A stretch of 59,064 nt of DNA, taken from the NCBI GenBank assembly GCA_900541145.1, contig UQIH01000015.1, positions 1 through 59,064 on the forward strand. Direction: 5' to 3'. Below, piece by piece: positions 46,764 to 56,070 of the stretch; position 1 is the first letter of the stretch, and every line of letters begins with the position of its first letter. The position numbers were made by a program, and so were the translations under genes. This stretch comes from an uncultured Collinsella sp. (GTDB taxonomy: Bacteria > Actinomycetota > Coriobacteriia > Coriobacteriales > Coriobacteriaceae). A model generated the notes under the pieces. That model did not search any database. It was not told where the DNA came from and saw only the letters and a list, made by a program, of their open reading frames with translations.

Positions 46764-47270
46764 GGATACCTCCTTTGATTGCTTCCTAGCCAATATGGCG
46801 ATAGGAATTAATGGCCCCCGGTGGGCGACGTATTAAATGGCTGCGCAATATATAGCGTAACCAAAGCAACATTATAGGCCACATGTTCGAAATCGCAGGA
46901 AGAGCGAGAGATTTGGTTTGGACTGGACGGAAATCCCCCTCTGTCTTGATCTATAACAATTAGGACCGATTTTACTCGTTAACTGTTACAGATTGAGACA
47001 ATCAGCCGGGCCCGCCCCGTCCGCCTCGTCATCTGTGGTTTACGTGGGGGCATACGGAGTACGGGTATACTAACCGGCGGCGAATCTGCTCCATCGCTTA
47101 GAGCTGCTGCGTCTGGACGGCGCGTGATAGGGCTGCCAAAGCGATCGCCAGCGTGCTGAGCAACGTCCTCTCTGTGCGCACCCGTTTTTGTATGTATTAG
47201 CGCACTACCAAGCACGCCCGCGCGGCCGCATGCCGTGCCCATTGCGCGTGCAGATAAGGAACAACAACAT
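46764..47270. other. Gene-free stretch between FHA and helicase genes
   Basis: Holds a family A pair (46942-47000), a -10-like TATACT at 47066-47071 (weak -35), and about 195 nt of probable 5' leader for the helicase. Long leaders are common in cold-induced helicase mRNAs, but no defined motif was recognised. Confidence 0.45.
46942..47000. repeat. Family A pair, two half-sites
   Basis: TGTCTTGATCTATAACA (core 46944) and TGTTACAGATTGAGACA (core 46984), 40 bp apart. Confidence 0.93.
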
Positions 47271-49520
47271 ATGCGTAATTCTGTATCCGACGTTACGGAC
47301 GCCGAGATTCTGGACGAGGCCCGCGAGGCCATGACCCAGGCTGCCTTCGATGCCGCCGATGAGGCCAATGCTGCCCAGGCCGTCGAGTCCGCCACCGAGA
47401 GCCTGCCCGCCTTTGACGAGCTGGGGCTTTCCGACGAGATGCTTCGTGCTATCGAGAACCTGGGCTACACGGCGCCGACGCCCGTGCAGGCCGGCTCCAT
47501 CCCCGTGGTGCTCGAGGGCCGCGACCTGCTTGCCGCCGCTCAGACCGGCACCGGCAAGACGGCCGCCTTTTTGCTGCCGACCATGAACAATCTGGAGCAC
47601 ATCGCTCCTCCCAAACCCGTGCGCGAGCGCGGTGGCCGCAACCGTCGTCGCGGTGCTAAAAAGCCCGAGGGCAACGGTCGCGGCCCCGTGATGCTCGTCA
47701 TCACCCCTACGCGCGAGCTTGCCCAGCAAATCGACGAGGTCGCAAGCAAAATCGCCGACGTCACCGGCCATGTTGCCGTGACCGTCGTGGGCGGCGTGAG
47801 CTACAAGCCGCAGACCGCGGCACTTAAGTACGGCTGCGACATCCTGGTCGCAACGCCGGGCCGTCTGGTCGATCTGATCGAGCAGGGCGCCTGCCACCTG
47901 GACGAGGTTAAGGTCCTGGTGCTCGACGAGGCCGACCGTATGCTCGACATGGGCTTTTTGCCCGCCGTCCGGCGCATTGTGCGCGAGACGCCGGCCGAGC
48001 GCCAGACGCTGCTGTTCTCGGCGACGCTCGACGAGGAGGCCGTGGGCGAGATCACCGACCTGGTGAGCGACCCGGCCCGCGTGGAGATCGCGCCCGCCAC
48101 GTCGACCGCCGACACCGTCGACCAGTTTGTGTTCCCGGTGTCCATCGAGGCCAAGAACAACCTGCTGCCCGAGTTCCTCAAGAAGGAGGGCCCGGAGCGC
48201 ACTATCGTCTTTATGCGCACCAAGCACCGCGCCGACAGCTGCTGCCGTCGTCTGGAGCGCAAGGGCATCAAGGCCGCCGCGATTCACGGCAACCGCAGCC
48301 AAGCTCAGCGCGAGCGCGCGCTTTCGGCCTTCCGCGATGGCACCGTTGACGTGCTGGTGGCAACCGATGTTCTCGCCCGCGGCATCGACATTAGCGACGT
48401 GCGCTACGTCGTGAACTTTGACGTGCCGGCCGAGCCGACCGACTATATCCACCGCATTGGCCGTACGGGCCGCGCCGGCGAGCTGGGCTGGGCCATCACG
48501 TTTGTGACCGAGCAGGACGTCGACGAGTTCTACGAGATTGAGAAGCTCATGGACAAGACCGCCGACATCTATGAAGCCGGCGACCTGCACGTGGGTCCCA
48601 ACCCGCCCGCCGTTGACCCCGAGCGCGATCCTGCCGCTTTTAAGGTGAAGAAGAAGACCAAGCGCGGCAAGTCCAAGAGCAAGAAGAAGCTTGAGCAGGC
48701 GCGTCGCGACGGCAAGCGCAACGGCGATGACTACGGCGATGTGGCCGGTCGTTCCAACCGCGGTCGCGACGAGCGTCGCGGCGACGGCGAGCGTCCGAGC
48801 CGTCCCAAGCGCGGCGGCAAGACCCGCGTGCGCGAGGGCGTTCAGGCTCGCGTGGACGAGGCTGTGGAGAGCGTGGCCCGCGAGGTGGCTGCCGAGGAGC
48901 GCGGCGGTGCTGGTGTCGTTGAGCAGGCCCCGCGTGGCAACCGTGCCGAGCGTCGTGCCAAGCAGTTCCAGGGCGAGGCGCATCGCCGCCGCCGCGAGGA
49001 CGAGGATCGCGGTGGCCGTCGTCGTGTCGAGCGCGAGGACGAGGGCCGCGGTTCGCGCGGTGGCAAGCACGGTGCGGGCGACCGCCGTCGTTCCGGTCGC
49101 GACGGCGAGCGCGGCGGGCGCGATGAGCGCCGTGGCGGCGAGGGCCGTGGTGAGCGCGGTGCCCGCGGTGGCGAGTCCCGTGGCGGCAAGCGCTTGGAAG
49201 AGCGCGGTAGCCGCGGCGGCGAGCGTCGCGAGGGTGCTCGCGGCAATGGCGGCCGCGGCGGCGCCGCTCGTTCTAACGAGTCGCGCGATCGTCGTGACCC
49301 GCGTGCCAGCCGCGATCGTCGCGATGACTGGCGCAACTACGACGATACCCGCGAGGAGCGTCGCGGCGGCTATCGTGGTGGGCGTGGCGGCAACCAGGCC
49401 GGTTCCCGTGGCGGCCGCGCCGGCGGTCGCGATAACCGTGGCAGCTACGGCAACAGCCGTGGCGGCAAGCGCGGCGGCAGCTCCCGTCGCCCCGGCGACG
49501 GCGGCGGCAAGCGCAAGTAA
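47271..49520 (+). CDS. DEAD-box RNA helicase with RGG-rich tail
   Basis: A 749-residue helicase. The N-terminal 40 residues are acidic. The core carries the Q motif (FDELGLSDEMLRAIENLGY), motif I AQTGTGKT, Ia PTRELAQQ, DEAD in VLDEADRMLDMGF, SAT, and motif VI HRIGRTGRAG. From about residue 460 a basic linker (KKKTKRGKSKSKKKLEQARRD) leads to some 270 residues rich in Arg and Gly (RGG, GGRGG, RGERGARGGE). Such tails bind RNA loosely and promote condensates. DeaD/CsdA-like roles in ribosome assembly or mRNA decay are likely. ATG 47271 has AAGGA at ten bases. Confidence 0.94.
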   Translation: MRNSVSDVTDAEILDEAREAMTQAAFDAADEANAAQAVESATESLPAFDELGLSDEMLRAIENLGYTAPTPVQAGSIPVVLEGRDLLAAAQTGTGKTAAFLLPTMNNLEHIAPPKPVRERGGRNRRRGAKKPEGNGRGPVMLVITPTRELAQQIDEVASKIADVTGHVAVTVVGGVSYKPQTAALKYGCDILVATPGRLVDLIEQGACHLDEVKVLVLDEADRMLDMGFLPAVRRIVRETPAERQTLLFSATLDEEAVGEITDLVSDPARVEIAPATSTADTVDQFVFPVSIEAKNNLLPEFLKKEGPERTIVFMRTKHRADSCCRRLERKGIKAAAIHGNRSQAQRERALSAFRDGTVDVLVATDVLARGIDISDVRYVVNFDVPAEPTDYIHRIGRTGRAGELGWAITFVTEQDVDEFYEIEKLMDKTADIYEAGDLHVGPNPPAVDPERDPAAFKVKKKTKRGKSKSKKKLEQARRDGKRNGDDYGDVAGRSNRGRDERRGDGERPSRPKRGGKTRVREGVQARVDEAVESVAREVAAEERGGAGVVEQAPRGNRAERRAKQFQGEAHRRRREDEDRGGRRRVEREDEGRGSRGGKHGAGDRRRSGRDGERGGRDERRGGEGRGERGARGGESRGGKRLEERGSRGGERREGARGNGGRGGAARSNESRDRRDPRASRDRRDDWRNYDDTREERRGGYRGGRGGNQAGSRGGRAGGRDNRGSYGNSRGGKRGGSSRRPGDGGGKRK

Positions 49521-49553
49521 CATACGCGTCGCGCGGTAAGGCGAGATGAGTTT

Positions 49554-49587
49554 GGGTCCCGAGCAGACGATGCTCGGGGCCCTTTTT
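49554..49587 (+). terminator. Terminator of the helicase gene
   Basis: GGGTCCCGAGCA pairs with TGCTCGGGGCCC (one mismatch) followed by T5. Confidence 0.9.
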
Positions 49588-49599
49588 GGTGCAAAGAGG

Positions 49600-49719
49600 T
49601 CAGGTTAATCTGCACCAACGTCTTGAAGTTGCGGTGGAATACGGACTGTTTTGGCCTTTTGAGCGGCTTTTCAGTCCCTATTTCACCGCAACTCACGATT
49701 GGTGCAAACAAACCTGTCC
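49600..49719. repeat. Family E palindrome, copy 2, interrupted
   Basis: AGGTTAATCTGCACCAA (49602-49618) and TTGGTGCAAACAAACCT (49699-49715) form the two halves. The loop is occupied by a whole family B element. Confidence 0.85.
49627..49693. repeat. Family B palindrome, copy 4, nested in family E
   Basis: AGTTGCGGTGGAATA pairs with TATTTCACCGCAACT; the inner GGACTG/CAGTCC is also kept, making it nearly identical to the copy at 22470. Confidence 0.93.
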
Positions 49720-49942
49720 ACGATGCACCAGAGTGAGGAGTGTCCCCAAGTGCCGCATTGTGGGTAACGCGTTTTATCAAATATGGCATTTATCTGCGGT
49801 AATGTTCTATTTCACCGCTGAGGGTGACATTTCATGCCGCCTGCCGAACTGCGTGGAGACCTAACAACTTTTTAGGTCAGTGTTGTGCGTGTAGCAATTT
49901 CGCCCGGCCTCGCCTCCGGGCTGCCATGTGAGAGGGGATCTT

Positions 49943-51775
49943 ATGGCTCGACTGCATGTAATGGAACGCAGCCACGCTCAGGCCGTCATGGACGACCTGC
50001 ACGATGCGCTCGGACGTCGTCTGGCGGTGAGCTCGCTCGCCCCGTGTCCCGTGGAGTTTACGGCGGCGCTCGTCAACCTGTGCTCCACCCAGAGCTGCGG
50101 CAAGTGCACGCCCTGTCGCGTGGGCCTGAGCGCGCTGAGCGACCTGCTTGCCGATGTGCTCGAAGGGCGTGCCGATGAGTCTACGCTCAACCTGATTGAG
50201 CGCACGGCCCGCACCATCTACCTTTCGAGCGACTGCGCCATCGGCTACGAAGCCGGTGCCATGGCGCTTACTGCTATCCGCGGTTTTCGCGACGATTTTG
50301 AGCACCACATTCGTGAGCACTCCTGCGGCTTTGATCGCGAGGCACGTGTCCCGTGCGTCTCGGGCTGCCCGGCGCACGTCGACATTCCCGGTTACATCTC
50401 GCTCGTCGAGGCCGGCCGCTATGCCGATGCCGTCAAGGTCATCCGCAAGAATAACCCGCTGCCGCTCGTCTGCGGCCTGGTGTGCGAGCATCCCTGCGAG
50501 ATGCACTGTCGCCGCGGCATGGTCGACGACCCCATGAACATCCTCGCCCTCAAGCGTTTTGCCGTTGAGCACAGTGACCTCAACGACCACAAGCCGCATG
50601 TAGTGGACAACACCGGCAAGCGCATCGCCGTGATCGGCGGCGGCCCGGCCGGCCTTTCCTGTGCCTACTACCTGGCCGTGATGGGCCACAAGGTGACCAT
50701 TTTTGAGCAGCGCCACCACTTGGGCGGCATGCTGCGCTACGGCATCCCCAGCTATCGTCTGCCGCGCGAGCGCCTGCAGGCCGAGATCGATTGGATCTTG
50801 AGCGCCGGCATCGACGTTGAGCTCGATCACTCCGTCAACGGCGAGGAGCTTGTCCGCCTGCGCGACGAGTTCGATGCCGTCTATCTGGCCATCGGTGCCC
50901 ATAGCGACAAGAAGCTCGGCCTTCCGGGCGAAGAGGCGCCCGGCGTGGAGTCGGCCGTCAAGATGCTGCGTGCCATTGGAGACGACGAACTGCCCGACCT
51001 GAGCGGCCAGCGCGTGTGCGTCATCGGCGGCGGCAACGTGGCCATGGACGTGGCGCGCTCTGCCGTGCGCTGCGGCGCCGAAAAGGTAAGCATCGTCTAC
51101 CGCCGTCGCATCTGCGATATGACGGCTCAGGACGCCGAAATCGCCGGCGCCCAGGCCGAGGGTTGCGAGGTTCTGGAGCTTACGGCCCCGCTCGCCATCG
51201 AGACGGGCGAAGATGGTCGCGTGAGCGGCCTGCGCGTGCAGCCGCAGATTATCGGCGAGCCCCGTCGTGGGCGTCCGGCCCCGCGTGCCGCAGCCACGCC
51301 CGAGCGCGTCATTCCCTGCGAGCGCGTGTTCGTGGCCATTGGTCAGGACATCGACTCCAAGCCGTTTGAGGACATGGGCATCGCCTGCAAGTGGGGTCGC
51401 GTCGTCACCGATTCGGACGGCGCCGTGCCCGACTTCGATGGCCTCTTTAGCGGCGGCGACTGCCAGACCGGCCCCGCCACCGTCATCCGTGCCATCAACG
51501 CCGGCCGCGTGGCTTCGGCAAATATCGACCGCTACCTGGGCTTCGACCACAAGATTAAACTCGATGTGGAGCTGCCGACCGTTCAGTTTAAGGGCAAGCA
51601 TGAATGCGGCCGCTGCGAGCTGGGCGAGCGCGAGGCCGGCGAGCGCATTCACGATTGGAATCTGGTCGAACAGGGCCTTACCGAGGAGGAGGCACGCCAA
51701 GAGGCGAGTCGCTGCCTGCGCTGCGACCACTTTGGCTTTGGCGCGTTCCGCGGAGGGAGGAACCTGGAATGGTAG
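49943..51775 (+). CDS. NuoF-tail/GltD-like flavoprotein, hydrogenase partner
   Basis: A 610-residue fusion. Residues 1-120 match the C-terminal [4Fe-4S] part of NuoF (CSTQSCGKCTPCRVGLSAL, SSDCAIGYEAG). Residues 130-560 are GltD-like: cysteine clusters (PCVSGCPAHVDIPGYISLV, CGLVCEHPCEMHCRRG), an FAD fold (IAVIGGGPAGLSCAYYLAVMG) and an NAD(P) fold (VCVIGGGNVAMDVARSAVRCG). A last cysteine cluster is CLRCDHFG. It overlaps the [FeFe] hydrogenase gene by 7 bp. It probably oxidises or reduces NAD(P)(H) against the hydrogenase. ATG 49943 follows AGAGGGGAT. Confidence 0.88.
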   Translation: MARLHVMERSHAQAVMDDLHDALGRRLAVSSLAPCPVEFTAALVNLCSTQSCGKCTPCRVGLSALSDLLADVLEGRADESTLNLIERTARTIYLSSDCAIGYEAGAMALTAIRGFRDDFEHHIREHSCGFDREARVPCVSGCPAHVDIPGYISLVEAGRYADAVKVIRKNNPLPLVCGLVCEHPCEMHCRRGMVDDPMNILALKRFAVEHSDLNDHKPHVVDNTGKRIAVIGGGPAGLSCAYYLAVMGHKVTIFEQRHHLGGMLRYGIPSYRLPRERLQAEIDWILSAGIDVELDHSVNGEELVRLRDEFDAVYLAIGAHSDKKLGLPGEEAPGVESAVKMLRAIGDDELPDLSGQRVCVIGGGNVAMDVARSAVRCGAEKVSIVYRRRICDMTAQDAEIAGAQAEGCEVLELTAPLAIETGEDGRVSGLRVQPQIIGEPRRGRPAPRAAATPERVIPCERVFVAIGQDIDSKPFEDMGIACKWGRVVTDSDGAVPDFDGLFSGGDCQTGPATVIRAINAGRVASANIDRYLGFDHKIKLDVELPTVQFKGKHECGRCELGEREAGERIHDWNLVEQGLTEEEARQEASRCLRCDHFGFGAFRGGRNLEW

Positions 51776-53580
51776 AGCCCAACAAAACCACCGTCAGCGA
51801 CAACACCGAAAACGGAGCGCACAACATGGTCAGGCTCATTATCGATAACTGCGAAGTCGTGGTGCCCGAGCACACCACGATCCTGGATGCGGCCAAGTCC
51901 GCCGGCATTCAGATTCCCACCCTGTGCTACCTGCGCGATCTAAACGAGATCGGCGGCTGCCGCGTGTGCGTGGTCGAGGTCGAGGGCTGCGACCAGCTGG
52001 TTGCCGCCTGCAACAACTACGTGCTCGACGGCATGGTGGTGCACACCAACAGCCCCAAGGCCCGCGAGGCCCGTCGCACCAACGTGCAGCTGCTACTGTC
52101 CCAGCACGATTCGCAATGCACGAGCTGCGTGCGCAGCGGCAACTGCAACCTACAGACCATCGCCAACGACCTGGGCATTTTCTATCTGCCGTATCAAAGG
52201 CATTTGGCGGGCGAGGGCTGGGATTTCGATTTTCCCATCATCCGCGAAAACGACAAGTGTATTAAATGCATGCGCTGCATCAAGGTGTGCGAGAGCGTGC
52301 AGGGCCTAGGGATTTGGGACCTGACCAACCGCGCCACGCATACCGCCGTGGGTACCCGCGGGCGCGTGCCGATCGGCAAGACCGATTGCGTCGCGTGCGG
52401 CCAGTGCATCACGCATTGCCCGACGGGCGCACTGCGCGAGCGCGACGATACCGAGACCGTGTTTGACGCGCTCGCTAATCCCGACAAGATCGTGCTGGTG
52501 CAGATCGCGCCTGCCGTGCGCAGCGCCTGGGGCGAGGAACTCGGCATATCTCGCGAGGAGGCAACCGTTGAGCGCTTGGCCTGCGCACTGCGCCGCGTTG
52601 GCTTTGAGTACGTGTTCGACACCGATTTCTCGGCCGACCTTACCATTATGGAGGAGGGCTCCGAGCTGCTCGGGCGCCTGGGTAAGGCCGCCAAGGATGA
52701 GGGCGACAGCCGCGGCTGGCCTATGTTCACGAGCTGCTGCCCGGGTTGGGTACGCTTTGTGAAGGCGCGCTATCCGGAGTTTGTCGACAGCCTGTCCACG
52801 TCCAAGTCGCCACAGCAGATGTTCGGCGCTATTGCCAAGACCTACTACGCCAAGGTGCTGGGCGTGGAGCCCGAGCGCCTGTTCGTGGTGTCCGTTATGC
52901 CGTGCACGGCCAAGAAGGCCGAGTGCGCGCTGCCGAGCATGGTGGGCGAGGACGGCACGCCCGATGTGGACGTTGCGCTGACGGTGCGCGAGATGGTGCG
53001 CATGATCCGCGCGAGCCACGTGAGCGTGGACACGCTGGTCGAGGAGCCGCTCGATACGCCGCTGGGCTTTGGCACGGGCGCGGGCGTGATCTTTGGCGCC
53101 ACGGGCGGCGTGATGGAGGCAGCCGTGCGCTCGGCCTATTACCTGGTGACGGGCAAGAACCCGGATGCGGATTTCTTTACCGACGTGCGTGGCCTGGATG
53201 GCTGGAAGGAAGCCGTCGCCGATATCGATGGCACCAAGGTGCGCGTCGCCGTGGCGCACGGGTTGGGTAACGCCGCCCGCCTGCTCGACGCGATTCGCGA
53301 CGGCCGCGTGAGCTATGACTTCGTTGAGGTTATGGCATGCCCGGGCGGCTGCGTCGGTGGCGGCGGTCAGCCCATCCACGACGGCTGCGAGCTGGCGGCC
53401 GAGCGTGGCCAGGTGCTCTGGGGCCTGGATGCCGCTGCGGACATTCGCTTCTCGCACGAGAATCCCGATGTCCAGGCGTGCTACCGCGAGTTCTTGGGCG
53501 CGCCGCTCTCGCCGCTGGCTGAGGAGCTGCTGCATACCGACCATCACGCCTGGTCGATGCCCAACGAGGGGGCGTGCTAG
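51769..53580 (+). CDS. [FeFe] hydrogenase catalytic subunit
   Basis: A 603-residue group A [FeFe] hydrogenase. N-terminal [2Fe-2S] (CYLRDLNEIGGCRVC), His-ligated [4Fe-4S] (HDSQCTSCVRSGNC), and two more [4Fe-4S] (CIKCMRCIKVCE, CVACGQCITHCP) lead to the H-cluster domain. All three H-cluster motifs are intact: TSCCPGW, MPCTAKKAE and MACPGGCVGGGGQP. It has no signal peptide and is cytoplasmic. The GltD-like partner suggests the NAD(P)H-linked group A2/A3 types. No HydE, HydF or HydG maturases are visible here, so they must lie elsewhere. ATG 51769 overlaps the upstream gene. Confidence 0.94.
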   Translation: MVEPNKTTVSDNTENGAHNMVRLIIDNCEVVVPEHTTILDAAKSAGIQIPTLCYLRDLNEIGGCRVCVVEVEGCDQLVAACNNYVLDGMVVHTNSPKAREARRTNVQLLLSQHDSQCTSCVRSGNCNLQTIANDLGIFYLPYQRHLAGEGWDFDFPIIRENDKCIKCMRCIKVCESVQGLGIWDLTNRATHTAVGTRGRVPIGKTDCVACGQCITHCPTGALRERDDTETVFDALANPDKIVLVQIAPAVRSAWGEELGISREEATVERLACALRRVGFEYVFDTDFSADLTIMEEGSELLGRLGKAAKDEGDSRGWPMFTSCCPGWVRFVKARYPEFVDSLSTSKSPQQMFGAIAKTYYAKVLGVEPERLFVVSVMPCTAKKAECALPSMVGEDGTPDVDVALTVREMVRMIRASHVSVDTLVEEPLDTPLGFGTGAGVIFGATGGVMEAAVRSAYYLVTGKNPDADFFTDVRGLDGWKEAVADIDGTKVRVAVAHGLGNAARLLDAIRDGRVSYDFVEVMACPGGCVGGGGQPIHDGCELAAERGQVLWGLDAAADIRFSHENPDVQACYREFLGAPLSPLAEELLHTDHHAWSMPNEGAC

Positions 53581-53582
53581 CC

Positions 53583-54638
53583 ATGCGTGCGTTTGATGTT
53601 GAGATGACGCGCCGGGGATTTGCCTCGGCGCTTGCTGCGGGCGCGTTGTCACTCGTGCTTGCTGGTTGTGGCGGCGGAGCTGCGGGGGCGGGGTCTGCTG
53701 TGGGCTCGGCTGCCACGGACGGCGCCGGTGCTGTCGCAGAGCCGGTCGAGGTGCACGTCGCCTCGCTCAAGGGGCCGACCTCGATTGGCCTGGTGCAGTT
53801 TATGGACCAGGCAGCGAGTGGCGAGACGGATAACGAGTTCGACTTTGCGATCAGCGCCGCAGCCGATGAGATCGTGCCCAAGGTGATTCAGGGCGATGTC
53901 GATATCGCCCTGGTGCCCGCCAACGTGGCGAGCGTGCTCTACAACAAGACCGAGGGCGCGGTGCAGGTCATCGACATCAACACGCTGGGCGTGCTGAACG
54001 TGGTGACGGGCGACGCGAGTGTGGCCTCGTTTGGCGATCTGGCGGGCCATACCGTCTATATGACGGGCAAGGGCACCACGCCGGAGTACGTCATGAACTA
54101 CCTGCTGGAGCGCGCGGGCTTGGCCGGTCAGGTGGCGCTCGAGTTTAAGAGCGAGCCTACCGAGGTGCTGTCGGCGTTGCTTGCCGATCCGTCTGCCGTG
54201 GGCGTGCTGCCCGAGCCGTTCAAGACCGCTGCCATCGCAAAGAGCGAAGGCAAGCTGTCGGCTCCGGTAAGCCTGACCGATGTGTGGGACGAGCTGGCAG
54301 GTGACACGGGTTCGCGCTTGCTGACGGGCGTGACCGTGGTGCGCCGGGCCTTTGCCGAGGAGCATCCCGGGGCCGTGGCGGAATTCTTGAGCCGCCACGC
54401 GGCGAGTGTGAAGGCCGTGAACGCGGCGCCGGCAGACTGGGCTCAGGCCGTGGTCGATGCGGGCATCGTGGATAACGCCACGATTGCCGAAAAGGCGATT
54501 CCCGGGTGCATGCTCGTGTGCCAGACGGGGAAGGATATGAAGGCGGCGCTCGGTGGGTACCTGCAGGTGCTGGCCGATGCGGACGCGAGCGCCGTGGGCG
54601 GCAAGCTCCCGGCTGACGATTTCTACTACATGGAGTAG
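53583..54638 (+). CDS. ABC transporter substrate-binding lipoprotein
   Basis: A 351-residue NMT1/SsuA-type binding protein. The lipobox is LAGC (SLVLAGCGGG), preceded by MTRRGFASALAAGA, a twin-arginine-like sequence, so export may be by Tat. The mature protein has the usual elements (SLKGPTSIGLVQFMDQA, DVDIALVPANVASVLYNK, MTGKGTTPEYVMNYLLERAG, GVLPEPFKTAA). These systems import sulfonates, thiamine precursors or similar small organics; the ligand cannot be told. It starts three bases after the hydrogenase stop and is followed after 3 bp by the permease gene. Confidence 0.9.
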   Translation: MRAFDVEMTRRGFASALAAGALSLVLAGCGGGAAGAGSAVGSAATDGAGAVAEPVEVHVASLKGPTSIGLVQFMDQAASGETDNEFDFAISAAADEIVPKVIQGDVDIALVPANVASVLYNKTEGAVQVIDINTLGVLNVVTGDASVASFGDLAGHTVYMTGKGTTPEYVMNYLLERAGLAGQVALEFKSEPTEVLSALLADPSAVGVLPEPFKTAAIAKSEGKLSAPVSLTDVWDELAGDTGSRLLTGVTVVRRAFAEEHPGAVAEFLSRHAASVKAVNAAPADWAQAVVDAGIVDNATIAEKAIPGCMLVCQTGKDMKAALGGYLQVLADADASAVGGKLPADDFYYME

Positions 54639-54641
54639 CCC

Positions 54642-56021
54642 GTGCGTGCGTTTGCTCGACAAATGGCAGAGCGTATGAAGGCGGTGGCGGCAGCAGGTGC
54701 CGTTGCCGCCTTTTGGCTTGCCGTGTGGGTCTTCGCGGCGGCGCTGGTGGCGCAGCCGTTGATTTTGCCGGGGCCGGGCGCTGTTGTGGTGGCGTTGCTA
54801 CGGCTGGTGTGCGATGCCGCCACGTGGGCGATTCTGGCGGGCTCGGGTGCGCGGATTCTAGGCGGTTTGGCGCTTGCCGCGGTGTGCGGCGGTGTGCTGG
54901 CGGGGGCCTCGGTGCGATCGCTGACGTTTGCCCGCTTGGTGGCGCCGGCGCTTTCGTTTGTTAAGGCGACGCCGGTTGCCTGTGTGGTGGTTCTGCTGCT
55001 CATTTGGTTGGGGTCGGCGCGCGTGAGCATTGCAGCGGTCTTTTTGATGGCGCTGCCGGCCGTGTATTTCTCACTGGTCGAGGGCTTGACGCAAGCGGAT
55101 AAGCCGCTGGAGCAGATGTTTCGTCTGCATGGCGTGCGGGGTTGGCGTCTGTTTTGCGCCCATACCTGGCGCGAGGTCCTGCCGTTTGTGCTTTCGTGCG
55201 CCCGGGCCGTGATTGGCATGAGCTGGAAGGCCGGCGTGGCGGCGGAGCTCATCGGCATGGCGACGGGCACCGTGGGCGAACGCATCTATCAGGCGAAGCT
55301 GCTCATCGAGACGGCTGATCTGCTGGCGTGGACCGTGTTGGTCGTTGCCGCCTCGTGGGCGTGTGAGCGCGTGCTGGTGTGGCTGCTGCGGGTTTCGGGA
55401 CCCGTGGCGTGGCGCGCGGCCGTGCGGGCACATGGGCATGGACTGCGCGGGCGTGCGTGCGGCTCTGCTGGCGGCGGGGCTGCTGCGGAGCTTGCGCTCG
55501 CCGTGGGCGACCGGGCGCCCTGGTCGCCGGCGCTCGACGGACTGGTGCTTCATGTGCCCGCCGGTGGACGCACCTGTGTGATGGGCGCTTCGGGCGTGGG
55601 CAAGTCGACGTTGCTTGCGCTGGTGGCGGGGGAGTGCGCACCGTGCTCCATGGTGTTTCAGGACGTGCGCCTGGTCGAGGACGCCTCTGCTTTGGATAAC
55701 GTGCTGGTGTGCGCCGATGCACGCGTGAATGCCTCGAGTGCCGCTGCCTTGTTGCGCCTGCTGGTACCGGGGATCGATGTGCATGCCCGCGTGGCTGAGC
55801 TCTCGGGCGGGCAGCGCCGTCGCGTCGAGATTGCCCGAGCCCTGCTGTGTCCGGGCGACGCGGTGATTCTGGACGAGCCCTTTACCGGTCTGGATACCGC
55901 TGCGCGCGACGCATGCGCCGAGGTCGTGCTCGACTTGCTCGACGGCCGTATGCTGTTGCTTGCCACGCACGATTCCGCTGACGCTCGGGCCCTCAATATC
56001 TCGGACATCATCACGCTCTAA
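54642..56021 (+). CDS. Fused ABC permease-ATPase
   Basis: A 459-residue protein combining two subunits that are normally separate. Residues 1-255 are a SsuC-type permease with about six helices and the coupling loop (EQMFRLHGVRGWRLFCAHTWREVLP, read in pieces; VIGMSWKAGVAAELIG). Residues about 285-459 are the ATPase: Walker A GASGVGKST, Q-loop in MVFQDVRLVED, signature LSGGQRRR, Walker B AVILDEPFTGLD, and H-switch ATHDSAD. The ATPase half is short (about 175 residues). It pairs with the lipoprotein upstream. GTG 54642 follows GGAG. Confidence 0.88.
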   Translation: MRAFARQMAERMKAVAAAGAVAAFWLAVWVFAAALVAQPLILPGPGAVVVALLRLVCDAATWAILAGSGARILGGLALAAVCGGVLAGASVRSLTFARLVAPALSFVKATPVACVVVLLLIWLGSARVSIAAVFLMALPAVYFSLVEGLTQADKPLEQMFRLHGVRGWRLFCAHTWREVLPFVLSCARAVIGMSWKAGVAAELIGMATGTVGERIYQAKLLIETADLLAWTVLVVAASWACERVLVWLLRVSGPVAWRAAVRAHGHGLRGRACGSAGGGAAAELALAVGDRAPWSPALDGLVLHVPAGGRTCVMGASGVGKSTLLALVAGECAPCSMVFQDVRLVEDASALDNVLVCADARVNASSAAALLRLLVPGIDVHARVAELSGGQRRRVEIARALLCPGDAVILDEPFTGLDTAARDACAEVVLDLLDGRMLLLATHDSADARALNISDIITL

Positions 56022-56070
56022 AGACTTATTCAGCAACAAAATGATCCGTTTTTTCTCCGTTCCCATGGGG

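Larger units (their letters stand above)
49521..49942. other. Gene-free stretch after the helicase gene
   Basis: Contains the helicase terminator (49554-49587), a family E element with a nested family B copy (49600-49719) and a family D-like fragment GTGTCCCCAAGTGCCG (49740-49755). The last 180 bp lead into the flavoprotein gene without a clear promoter. Confidence 0.6.

Noticed and set aside
46764..46793. A TTG start at 46793 for the FHA protein.
   Set aside because: The sequence AAGGAGG five bases before GTG 46763 is a far better start signal and would otherwise be coding.
47205..49523. A 772-codon minus-strand frame opposite the DEAD-box helicase, extremely Ala/Thr-rich.
   Set aside because: It is the mirror image of the Arg/Gly-rich tail and helicase core; the composition follows from codon structure alone.
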